Shown: positions 24,909 to 32,557 of the stretch, piece after piece
Numbering within the stretch: the first letter of the stretch is position 1
Layout of the letters: each line of letters starts with the position of its first letter
Source: WTFV01 sp965203525
Lineage (GTDB): Bacteria > Acidobacteriota > Vicinamibacteria > Vicinamibacterales > UBA8438
Direction of reading: 5' to 3'
Assembly (NCBI GenBank): GCA_965203525.1
Contig: OZ241898.1
Span: forward strand, 4,898,001-4,962,000
DNA length: 64,000 bases
Notes under the pieces: generated by a model
The model's database searches: none
Told to the model about the DNA's origin: nothing
What the model saw: only the letters and a program-made list of their open reading frames with translations
Program-made: the position numbers and the translations under genes

Positions 24909-26692
24909 GGGCCAACCGACCGCTGCTCGCGGTTCTCATGCTTCAGCACTGCGTCCAGTCCGTACCGTACTGCTGCCAGCACGAGGTCGACCTGCGCTTC
25001 CCAGTCGCGGGCGATTTCGTTCACGGACATGCCGCTTTCGATCCCGTCGAATACGCCGGTGACCCGCAGGCGCGTGTTCTTCAGCACCGGCGCCCCGCCG
25101 CATCGCCCCGGGACCCGTTCGATCTCGTCGCTGTCGGGCGGCAGGTTCCGCCCCTCGTTCACGACCGTTCCCGCGTAGGCCGCGGCCGCTCTTACCGCGA
25201 TACAGTCGTCGTCTACCGAGAGAGAACCGCTCTCTATCTTTCCCGCGATCTCCTTGTACGGCACTTGCCCGGCCACCAGCCCGAGTACCTCGGTCACCTT
25301 CGTCCTGCTGCCCGCTATACGAGCGGTCCATGGTTTTTCGGCGTCCTCCACAACGTACCGCGTCCATGTCTCCTCACACCGCAGAGGTTCGCTGCGCAGC
25401 AGCACCGACCGGCGGTCCGCCGCCATCCGCCCGTCGTCCCCGATCCAGTCGACCTTGCCTTCGCGGATCTGACGCCTCATCTCTTCTCGGATTTCCTTCA
25501 TTCCCGCGGCCACCATCCCCATGGTGGAGTCGTCCTTCGGCGCGATGTCCATGAACCCGTCCCACTCCTCGTGTGTCTTGCATGTGCTCACGAGCACCTC
25601 GCGCCCGGGCGCCGTCGTCCAGCTCATCCAGCTAGCCCGCAGTCGAGTCAGATCTTCCGGCTTGAGCGGGACCACCGCTTCAGTGTTCACGAAGACCTTG
25701 CTCACTCCGATCATCGCGGTGTTCTGCGCGAAGTCGCTGTACCGGCGTCCCCGTTCCTTGCTCGGCGGGTTCGCGACGTGGAACTCCAGCGCCGCTATCG
25801 CACTGATGTGCCTGTAGCCCCTGTCACGGTTCGGTATCCGGCCTGTCGTCAGCCCGGTCCCTTTCTCCTGGTCGATTCCTGCTTCCACCTGCCCGTACAG
25901 CAGCAGCGCGAGCTCGTCTCCCTGGATCGCGTTCGGGTCGTACCCTCTCAGGTTCACCAACCCCAGGACCGTGGGCACACCCGCGCCCGCGTGGTTCATC
26001 AGTTGCCGAGCTGCCTTGTCCGCGACGTTCGCCAGCGTCCGGTCGTCCGCTCCCGTGCTGTAGCTGTCGCCGAGCACGTCCGGCTGTTCGTCGATGAGCG
26101 TCTTCACCTCCCACACCGTTTCCAGGCCGTTCGCCCGCACCCGGAAGTCCGGTGTCGGAACCCCGTGTCCCCGGGCGACGATGCATTCTGCTTCCATTCC
26201 CCGTACCCGGAACAGGTGTGCGAACAGCTCTTCTCCGGACTTCCCGCTCCGGCGGCCCTTCTTGCTCCGTCGCATCCGCAAGTACTCTGTCCGGTCGACC
26301 ATGAAGCACTCGGTTCGTGCGGTGGCTACAATGCGCTCGTCTCCTATCCGCCACCGGCTGCTCTCCCCCGCGGCGAGGCTTCCGCACAGTGTCCGACCCT
26401 TGATTTCCCAAGGATTGGTTTCGTCGCCGTTGAAGAACTCCGTCCTTTCGTACCGCCCGTCGATCGTCACGATTTCTGGTCCGTCGTTGCGGACTTCCAG
26501 CACGCCGTCCGCGGTAGCTGCGAGCAGCTCTTCTTCCTGGTTGCTGTCCACTCGCACCGTCCTCCATTCCTGACTGCCGTCGGTCCGGAAGCGGATCGTC
26601 GTGTGGCCGGCGGGCCGGGCCTCCTTCCATTCCCGCCACCCGCCGCTGCTCCGTTGGTTCTGGCCTGTCATTTCGGTGTCCGGTCCTTTCAT
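24905..26692 (-). CDS. Nuclease-like protein with C-terminal DUF433 antitoxin domain
   Basis: The 595-residue protein has a central PD-(D/E)XK-like core: SGEELFAHLF (E154/E155), PTPDFRV (D182) and VWEVKTL (E195, K197). This is the E...PD...ExK arrangement. The last ~65 residues (RVPGRCGGAPVLKNTRLRVT through DLVLAAVRYGLDAVL) match DUF433, normally a free-standing ~75-residue antitoxin. The ~300 residues between them are unrecognised. Start 26692 is uncertain; ATG 26671 has a weak AAGGA. It is coupled by ATGA to the DUF5615 gene. The fusion of a restriction-like nuclease to an antitoxin domain is unusual. Confidence 0.75.
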   Translation of the reverse strand: MKGPDTEMTGQNQRSSGGWREWKEARPAGHTTIRFRTDGSQEWRTVRVDSNQEEELLAATADGVLEVRNDGPEIVTIDGRYERTEFFNGDETNPWEIKGRTLCGSLAAGESSRWRIGDERIVATARTECFMVDRTEYLRMRRSKKGRRSGKSGEELFAHLFRVRGMEAECIVARGHGVPTPDFRVRANGLETVWEVKTLIDEQPDVLGDSYSTGADDRTLANVADKAARQLMNHAGAGVPTVLGLVNLRGYDPNAIQGDELALLLYGQVEAGIDQEKGTGLTTGRIPNRDRGYRHISAIAALEFHVANPPSKERGRRYSDFAQNTAMIGVSKVFVNTEAVVPLKPEDLTRLRASWMSWTTAPGREVLVSTCKTHEEWDGFMDIAPKDDSTMGMVAAGMKEIREEMRRQIREGKVDWIGDDGRMAADRRSVLLRSEPLRCEETWTRYVVEDAEKPWTARIAGSRTKVTEVLGLVAGQVPYKEIAGKIESGSLSVDDDCIAVRAAAAYAGTVVNEGRNLPPDSDEIERVPGRCGGAPVLKNTRLRVTGVFDGIESGMSVNEIARDWEAQVDLVLAAVRYGLDAVLKHENREQRSVGP

Positions 26693-26855
26693 CGCAGTGG
26701 CTGCCGATCAGCTCTGGCGCCGCACCGCGGGTCAAGGTCCGCCGGGTCGGGGGCAGCACGCCGCGCCGCGGGGAACGCCGCCGGGTACCACGCCGCCCGC
26801 TCGTTCCATCTCGCCGGCGGACTCCCGCGGCGCGGCGGGCGCGGCCGGCCGACGT

Positions 26856-27335
26856 TCACGGTGCCGTGCGGTCAGGTTGTCTCCGCATGCCCGCCGGCGC
26901 CGGCGTCAACTTCGCGTCGATGGACTTCGGAAGCCTGAACGCCGCGCCCGTGAGATACTCCAGCCCCAGCACCCACGACAACCCGACCGCAATCCGCGGC
27001 GCGGGAGGTCCCGCGTCTCCTCCGCCCGGAAGAAAACTGGTGACCGTCATGAACGCAACGTCCGCAAGCAACCAGCGGCTGATCGACCTCCGAACGGAAC
27101 GTTCGTCGGGCAGAAACCCGTCCTTTTCAAAGCGAAGCGTGGTCTCGCGGGCACGTCGTCCGAGTTCGACGGCGGTCGGCGTGACACCCGCGGGCTGCCC
27201 GTCGACCAGCAGTTGCGCCCCTGGCGGATCCGAAGACACGACGACCCTCTGAGTCGAAGACGGACTGGCCAGTGTCGCGCACCCGCACGAGAGCACCAGG
27301 ACCGTTCCTATGACGAGTCGACGGTACTTTGCCAT
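26856..27335 (-). CDS. PEGA-domain lipoprotein
   Basis: The 159-residue protein has a lipoprotein signal (VLVLSCGCATL) and a PEGA sandwich: VVVSSDPPGAQLLVDGQPAG, VTPTAVELG and TTLRFEKDGF. A hydrophobic glycine-rich segment follows. It is probably anchored in the outer or inner membrane facing the periplasm. It is a paralogue of the next gene upstream (same order of motifs, both with RS.SRWL.DV). The start at 27335 gives a normal leader; in-frame starts further up derive from the repeat at 27364-27475. Confidence 0.82.
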   Translation of the reverse strand: MAKYRRLVIGTVLVLSCGCATLASPSSTQRVVVSSDPPGAQLLVDGQPAGVTPTAVELGRRARETTLRFEKDGFLPDERSVRRSISRWLLADVAFMTVTSFLPGGGDAGPPAPRIAVGLSWVLGLEYLTGAAFRLPKSIDAKLTPAPAGMRRQPDRTAP

Positions 27336-27363
27336 GGCGCACCGCGTGACGCATGCGCCTGCC

Positions 27364-27475
27364 GGGCGCCCGCTCCTGAGGATCACGGAACGATCTCCCC
27401 CAGCGGGCCTATCGCCGGGCCCGGCGGGCCACCGCGGTGGGCGCCCGCTCCTGAGGATCACGGAACGAGCTCCCC
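27364..27475 (-). repeat. 37-bp duplication of a PEGA gene's stop region, period 75 bp
   Basis: Copy 27439-27475 includes the TGA stop of the upstream PEGA gene; copy 27364-27400 repeats it with one or two mismatches, filling most of the gap to the next gene. Confidence 0.93.
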
Positions 27476-28024
27476 TGCTTCCGCTTCACGCGACTCGCCG
27501 GCAGTCGTTGCGGGAAACAAGAACCAGGAAGCAAAATCAGTGTCTTGCAATTTCGTATCATTCAATGGAACGAGCTCGGCATATATCCGATCGGGAAAAA
27601 CAAACGCGGCTCCCGTAGCGATTCCGAGGATGGCGGGAGAAGCTCCGGCGACCGCGCCGGCGATGGCATGCGCGGTGTTTTCGGTTCTGACGTATTGCAC
27701 CCAGTACCCGGCCTTGCCGAAAAACACGCTCAGTGGAACGTCAAGCCAAAGCCAACGACTCGGCGAACGTTGAAGCACCTCCTCGGCAGACCGAAAGCCG
27801 TCCTTCTCGAGTCTCAGTACAATGTCGGCACTGCGTCTGCGCACGACCACTTCCATCGGCGTCACACCGACCCGTTCCCCGTCCAGAAACACGCGGGCGC
27901 CCGGCGGCGCCGACGCTACGGCCACACGCTGAGTGGTTCCGTTCATCTGCAAGGCGCATCCGACGGTCGCCATGCCCGACAGGCACACCGTGACCAACCT
28001 CGTTCGCGCAGTCGTCATTCTCAT
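27458..28024 (-). CDS. PEGA-domain lipoprotein (paralogue)
   Basis: The 188-residue protein has a lipobox-like MATVGCALQ and a PEGA domain, VAVASAPPGARVFLDGERVG, VTPMEVVVRR and IVLRLEKDGF. After this come a conserved SRWLWLDVPLSVFF and a hydrophobic stretch (AIAGAVAGASPAILGIATGA). It is tandem with the shorter paralogue downstream, 122 bases apart. Function unknown; PEGA modules are usually carbohydrate- or surface-associated. ATG 28024 (or 28018). Confidence 0.8.
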   Translation of the reverse strand: MRMTTARTRLVTVCLSGMATVGCALQMNGTTQRVAVASAPPGARVFLDGERVGVTPMEVVVRRRSADIVLRLEKDGFRSAEEVLQRSPSRWLWLDVPLSVFFGKAGYWVQYVRTENTAHAIAGAVAGASPAILGIATGAAFVFPDRIYAELVPLNDTKLQDTDFASWFLFPATTAGESREAEAGELVP

Positions 28025-28139
28025 GATCGTCTCGTTGTGCGGATTCGTCCAGTCGGCCTCGACGTCCCGGCATCTCCATGCCGTGAAGGTCTCGTCACGC
28101 GGCCAGTATTCACGTCGAGTCCGGCCATGTCAACCAGAT

Positions 28140-29057
28140 TCACGCCGTCGGTTCGCGCCGCGGCCGCGCGTACAGATCGAGGACGCCGCCGGCGCGCGCG
28201 GCCTCCAGCGGCCTTCGGACGAGCGCCCCGATCCATCCGGACCGCCCCGGCCGATCCTCGGCCGGCGTTTCCCAGTGCGTCACCGCGAACCCGGCCGCCT
28301 CGACGAGCGCGGCGAGCGTCGCCGGCGTGAAGAACCACAGGTGGTGCAGCGCGCCGTAGTGCTTCCAGGGCCGCCGCTTCAGGCCGAGCCGGCTCTGCCA
28401 GCTCTTGAGGCGGACGCTCAGCCCCGCGACGTTCGGCACGCCGACCAGCAGCACGCCGTCGCCGGCGACGATGCGCCGCGCCCGGCGCAGTTCCCGCAAC
28501 GGGTCCGGCGTGTGCTCCAGCACGTGGTTGAGACGGACGGCGTCGAAGCGCGCGCCCTCGAAGTCGACGTCCGGCAACTGCCCTTCCCAGAGCCGCGCGC
28601 CGTGGCGCCGCGCCGCCGCGGTGACGCGAACGTCGGTGCCGCCCACCTCCCACCCGCGCCCGCGGGCGTAGCCCAGGAAGGCGCCCGCCCCGCAGCCGAC
28701 GTCGAGCACGGCGGCGGGACGGCGGCGGACGTACCGTTCGAGCCGCCGCATCTGCCGCGCGAAGGTCCGCTGCCGGCGCGGATCGACCGTCTCGTGCCCC
28801 GCCGGGTGGTAGCCGGACCCGTAGACGGCGGCGGCGAGTTGCTCGAACACCGGCCGGGGATGCTGGAATTCAAGGCCGCAGGCGCCGCAACGGGCGAGCC
28901 GCAACCCCTGGAAGTCGACGCCGAACGGCCGCGGCGCCCGGCCGCACAGCGGGCAGTCGACCGGCTCGCGGTTCGGCAGGGCGGCCTCGACCTCGGCGCG
29001 CGGACGGCCGAACAGCGAATCCGGCACGCCCCATGATCGCACGACGCAATCGTTCAC
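28140..29057 (-). CDS. Class I SAM-dependent methyltransferase with N-terminal zinc-ribbon-like motif
   Basis: About 305 residues. A CPLCG...CGACG pair (about residues 35-60) suggests a zinc ribbon, followed by the SAM-binding motif AVLDVGCGAGAFLGYARGRG, then FDAVRLNHVLEHTPDP and GVLLVGVPN. This layout is typical of methyltransferases acting in cell-surface sugar or natural-product pathways. The start is uncertain: GTG 29057 overlaps the 43-bp repeat, while GTG 29042 and 29027 are shorter options. The target molecule is unknown. Confidence 0.85.
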   Translation of the reverse strand: MNDCVVRSWGVPDSLFGRPRAEVEAALPNREPVDCPLCGRAPRPFGVDFQGLRLARCGACGLEFQHPRPVFEQLAAAVYGSGYHPAGHETVDPRRQRTFARQMRRLERYVRRRPAAVLDVGCGAGAFLGYARGRGWEVGGTDVRVTAAARRHGARLWEGQLPDVDFEGARFDAVRLNHVLEHTPDPLRELRRARRIVAGDGVLLVGVPNVAGLSVRLKSWQSRLGLKRRPWKHYGALHHLWFFTPATLAALVEAAGFAVTHWETPAEDRPGRSGWIGALVRRPLEAARAGGVLDLYARPRREPTA

Positions 29058-29166
29058 GATGCCGTGCGATCAGGTCGTCTCCGCACGCCCGCCTGCCGTT
29101 CGGCGCGCGCGCGGCTGACGCGGACTACCGCCGGAGCCCGCGGTACTCGCCGCCGTCAACGGTCCG

Positions 29167-31149
29167 CTACGGCAGGGCGAGCGCGACCCACCGGCCGGCG
29201 ACCTCGCGGCCCCCGATCGGCACGACGACGTACTGCTTCCCCTCGTGCAGGTAGGTCATCGGGACGCCGGTGGTCCCCGCCTCGAGCTCCATCTCCCAGA
29301 CGACGTCGCCGGTCGCCTTGTCGTAGGCGCGGAACCACGGCTCGCCGTAGTTGGTGACGATGTTGAGCGGCATGCCGTCCATCACGCGCCCGCCCTCCTG
29401 GATGCCGACGTCGGAGCCCTCGCCGAGGAAGAGCAGCGTCTTCGTCAGCAGCGGTCCGGGGCGGCCGGGCGACCCGAGACGGCCGAGGTTCAGGTGGGCG
29501 ATGGCGGGATGGTCGGTCGGGCCGCGGCCGTTCGGCGTCATCCACACGATCTCGCCGGTGCGCATGTCGATGGCGGTGACGCGGCCGTAGGGCGGCTTGA
29601 AGAGCGGCAGCCCGCGCGGGCCGCCGATCCACTGGCGCCGGCCCTTGACGTAGGCGAGGTTGGTCCGGTCGGGGTTGCCCTCGACGATGTCGGCGACGAA
29701 CGGCGAGGTGATCGAAGGGACGTAGAGGTATCCCGTCTCGGGGTCGAACGCCGCCCCCTGGACGTCGGCGCCTCCCTGCGAGCCGGGAAGCTGGATGGTG
29801 CCCTGGTTGTCGTCGGGCCCGTCGCCGCGGACCGACGGCGGCGTGAACATCGGCCCGATGGTGTAGCGCTCGACGATCTCCAGCGCCTCGGCGCGCAGCT
29901 CCGGCGTGAAGTCGATCAGGTTCTCGACGGTCGCCCCCTGGCGGTCGAACGCCGGCGGCTTCGTCGGGAACGGCTGCGTCGGCGAGACCATCTCCCCCGG
30001 CGTGCCCGACTGCGGCACCGGGCGCTCCTCGATCGGCCAGATCGGCTCGCCGGTCACCCGGTCGAACGCGAAGGCGAACGCCTGCTTGGTGATCTGGATC
30101 ACCGCCTTGACGTCGCGGCCGTCGACGGTGAGGTCGGCCAGGATCGGCGCGGCGGGGATGTCGTAGTCCCACAGGCCGTGGTGCACGAGCTGGTAGTGCC
30201 AGACGCGCTCGCCGGTCTCGGCGTCGACGCAGACGATCGACTGCGTGAAGAGGTTGTCGCCGGGGCGGTGCCCGCCGTACATGTCGTTGGTGGCCGACGA
30301 GGTCGGCATGTAGACGGTGCCGAGCTCCTCGTCGGCGGCGAAAAGCGACCAGACCGGCGCGTGGCCGCTGTACTCCCAGGAGCGGTCGCCCCAGGTGCCG
30401 GTCCCGAACTCGCCCTCCTGCGGGATGGTGTGGAATATCCAGCGCAACGCACCGGTACGGACGTCGAACGCGCGCACGTCGCCGCGGACGTCCTCCTTGG
30501 TGTAGAACGTGTCGCTCATCGACTGGCCCATCACGATCACGTCGCGCACCACCGTCGGGGCGCCGCCCCAGCGGTAGCGCGCCCCCTCGGCCAGGCCGGT
30601 CTTCAGGTCGACCCGCCCGTTCTCGCCGAAGTCCGCGAACGGCTCGCCGGTCGCCGGATCGAGCGCGTACAGCCACTCGCCGCGGTGGGCGATGATGCGC
30701 CGCTCCGTCCCGTCGGTCCAGAAGGCGATGCCGCGGTGCCCCGCCCCGCGGTAGCCGGCCGGCCCCTCCTCGAACGGCTGCTGCACCCAGATCGTCTCGC
30801 CGGTCGCCGGATCCCACGCCTCGACCAGACCGACCGCGTTCGGCGCGTAGACGACGCCGTCGACCATCAGCGGCGTCGCCCGGTTCGCGTTCCCGTAGCC
30901 GAGGTTCGGGACGACGTCGAGGATCGACTGGTCGACGGTCGGGCGCGTCCAGGCGATCCGCAGGCGGTCGACGTTGTCCGCGTCGATCTGGTCGAGCGGC
31001 GAGTACTTGGTCGCGCCGGGGTCGGCGGCGTAGGCGCGCCACTGGCCGTCGGCCGCCCCGTGCTGGGCGAACGCGGGGGACGCGGCGCAGGAGAGGACGA
31101 GAACGAACGCACAAGCCGCGGCGCCGGCGGGAACGTTGCGATCGCGCAT
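29167..31149 (-). CDS. PQQ-dependent dehydrogenase, periplasmic
   Basis: The 660-residue quinoprotein has a signal peptide cleaved near AFAQHG. Propeller motifs include AWDPATGETIWVQQPF, ALDPATGEPFADFG, AFDVRTGALRWIFHT and VTAIDMRTGEIVWMTPNG, with VHHGLWDYDI and PTQPFPTKPPAF as in the other PQQ enzyme of the window (21859-23913). The two are clear paralogues. No haem motif is present. ATG 31149 has GGAGG seven bases upstream. The substrate is not deducible. Confidence 0.92.
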   Translation of the reverse strand: MRDRNVPAGAAACAFVLVLSCAASPAFAQHGAADGQWRAYAADPGATKYSPLDQIDADNVDRLRIAWTRPTVDQSILDVVPNLGYGNANRATPLMVDGVVYAPNAVGLVEAWDPATGETIWVQQPFEEGPAGYRGAGHRGIAFWTDGTERRIIAHRGEWLYALDPATGEPFADFGENGRVDLKTGLAEGARYRWGGAPTVVRDVIVMGQSMSDTFYTKEDVRGDVRAFDVRTGALRWIFHTIPQEGEFGTGTWGDRSWEYSGHAPVWSLFAADEELGTVYMPTSSATNDMYGGHRPGDNLFTQSIVCVDAETGERVWHYQLVHHGLWDYDIPAAPILADLTVDGRDVKAVIQITKQAFAFAFDRVTGEPIWPIEERPVPQSGTPGEMVSPTQPFPTKPPAFDRQGATVENLIDFTPELRAEALEIVERYTIGPMFTPPSVRGDGPDDNQGTIQLPGSQGGADVQGAAFDPETGYLYVPSITSPFVADIVEGNPDRTNLAYVKGRRQWIGGPRGLPLFKPPYGRVTAIDMRTGEIVWMTPNGRGPTDHPAIAHLNLGRLGSPGRPGPLLTKTLLFLGEGSDVGIQEGGRVMDGMPLNIVTNYGEPWFRAYDKATGDVVWEMELEAGTTGVPMTYLHEGKQYVVVPIGGREVAGRWVALALP

Positions 31150-31195
31150 CTTGCTTCCTCCAGTTCCAGAGCGGTCAGGGGCGAATTATAGGCCG

Positions 31196-31645
31196 CTACC
31201 CGGCGGCGGCCGGGACGCGCCCGCCCGGAATGCGCTTGACGATCCCGCTGTACGTCAGCAGCACGCGGCCGCCGGCGCGGATCTGCCCGCGCACGAACGC
31301 CAGCGAGCGGGTCCGGCGCACCACCTCGCCGGCCGCCTCGACCAGCGCCCCCGGCTCGCCCGTGGCGACGAACTCGCAGTTGCACGACACGGTGACGCAC
31401 TTCTCCCCCGGCTGGTCCCAGACCGCGGTCAGGCAGAGCGCGTAGTCGGCGAAGGTCATCAGCATGCCGCCGTGCAGCGTGCCGCCGGTGTTCGCGTGCC
31501 GGCGATCGGACCGGAACGCGAACGAGATCGCGCCGCCGTCCACCTTGTACCCGAACGGGCCGACGTGGTCTTCGAAGGGATCCTCGTAGGCGTAGGCGCG
31601 GTACCCGGGCGGCAACGCGGGATTCGTGGTCGAGTGCGGGTCCAT
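31196..31645 (-). CDS. Hotdog-fold thioesterase (PaaI-like)
   Basis: The 149-residue protein has the 4HBT/PaaI signature: NTGGTLHGGMLMTFADYALC, then later VVRRTRSLAFVRGQIRAGG. It should hydrolyse acyl-CoA thioesters in the cytoplasm as a multimer. It lies 46 bases upstream of the PQQ dehydrogenase on the same strand, so the two could be co-transcribed. The upstream 186-base gap holds one copy of the 36-bp repeat. Confidence 0.87.
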   Translation of the reverse strand: MDPHSTTNPALPPGYRAYAYEDPFEDHVGPFGYKVDGGAISFAFRSDRRHANTGGTLHGGMLMTFADYALCLTAVWDQPGEKCVTVSCNCEFVATGEPGALVEAAGEVVRRTRSLAFVRGQIRAGGRVLLTYSGIVKRIPGGRVPAAAG

Positions 31646-31654
31646 GGCCGGAAT

Positions 31655-31835
31655 GGTAGCGAAGATCCGCCGGCGGCGGGCGGCCGTCACGCCGCCGGTA
31701 CGAACCGGTACGGGCGCATGCGCCGCACGAGGTCCGTGACCGGCTCCGGACATTCCAGGCACGGGACCGTTTTCGGTCGGCGGATGGTGCGGGAAGCGCG
31801 GTAGCGAAGATCCGCCGCCGGCGGGCGGCCGTCAC
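31655..31835 (-). repeat. 36-bp duplication of the phosphatase gene's stop region, period 145 bp
   Basis: Copy 31800-31835 covers the TGA stop of the phosphatase gene; copy 31655-31690 repeats it with two mismatches just upstream of the thioesterase start. Confidence 0.88.
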
Positions 31836-32485
31836 GGGGCGAGATCGGCGATGCGGGCCGGCTCGGCGAGCCAGTGATGCGGTGACGCCCGCGCCAGCGC
31901 CGCGCGCGGGAACGGCCCCCAGAGGGCGGCTGCGGTCCGCACCCCGGCGGCGCGCCCCGACTCGACGTCGTGCGGCGAGTCGCCGATGAAGACCGTGTCC
32001 CGCGGGTCGGCCGCCAGCCGCTCGAGGGCGGCCAGCACCGGCGCCGGATGCGGCTTGTGCCGCCGCACGTCGTCGGCGCCGACCAGCACGCCGAAGTACT
32101 CGTCGAGCCCGCAGCGCGTCAGGCCGCGCCGCGCGAGCGCGTGCGTCTTGCTGGTGACCACCGCGAGCCCCGCGCCCCCTGCGCGCAGGGCGGCGAGCGC
32201 GCCGTCGATGCCGGGATAGGACCGCAGGAGACGGTCATGGTGGGCGTCGGTGTAGGCGCGGTAGGTGTCGACCATGCGCGCGGCGTGCGCGTCGTCGCGC
32301 GCGAACTTCCGGAGCTGCGGCCGCAGCGGCGTGCCGAAGCCGGCCCGCCAGCCCGCGTCGTCCGGCACCGCGCCCAGATGCGCCCGCATCGTGTGCCGGA
32401 ACGACTCCATGATGAGCGGAATCGAATCGATGAGCGTGCCGTCCAGATCGAAGAGGAAGGTGCCGAAGCGGCGGCCGGCGGGCAC
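31832..32485 (-). CDS. HAD-family phosphatase (phosphoglycolate phosphatase-like)
   Basis: The 217-residue HAD hydrolase has motif I FLFDLDGTLIDS (D13, D15), motif II VVTSKTHALA, the lysine in RRHKPHPAP, and motif IV IFIGDSP-like VFIGDSPHDVE. The cap insert between motifs I and II places it with the Gph/PpaX group acting on small phosphates. The exact substrate is open. Confidence 0.9.
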   Translation of the reverse strand: MPAGRRFGTFLFDLDGTLIDSIPLIMESFRHTMRAHLGAVPDDAGWRAGFGTPLRPQLRKFARDDAHAARMVDTYRAYTDAHHDRLLRSYPGIDGALAALRAGGAGLAVVTSKTHALARRGLTRCGLDEYFGVLVGADDVRRHKPHPAPVLAALERLAADPRDTVFIGDSPHDVESGRAAGVRTAAALWGPFPRAALARASPHHWLAEPARIADLAP

Positions 32486-32557
32486 GGCGGATTATAGCGC
32501 CGCCGGAGCGGCGCGCCCGAACCGCGCAACGCCGGCGGGCGCGCGGCGGCCCGGCGG

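Larger units (their letters stand above)
23763..26844. repeat. Dispersed 33-bp direct repeat flanking the nuclease-DUF433 module
   Basis: Only 23763-23795 and 26812-26844 are the repeat; they match at 32 of 33 bases. The first encodes the APAAPQESAGG leader segment of the PQQ dehydrogenase; the second is intergenic. The 3-kb span between them holds the coiled-coil gene and the PIN-like/nuclease pair. Confidence 0.8.
26853..29093. repeat. 43-bp direct repeats flanking two PEGA lipoproteins and a methyltransferase
   Basis: Only 26853-26895 and 29051-29093 are the repeat, with about four mismatches, all transitions. The left copy contains the TGA stop and last codons of the first PEGA gene. The right copy sits at the methyltransferase's start region. 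Confidence 0.85.

Noticed and set aside
29051..29166. Attachment site of an integrative element
   Set aside because: The direct repeats are suggestive, but there is no integrase, tRNA gene or transposase nearby, so only the repeats are reported.
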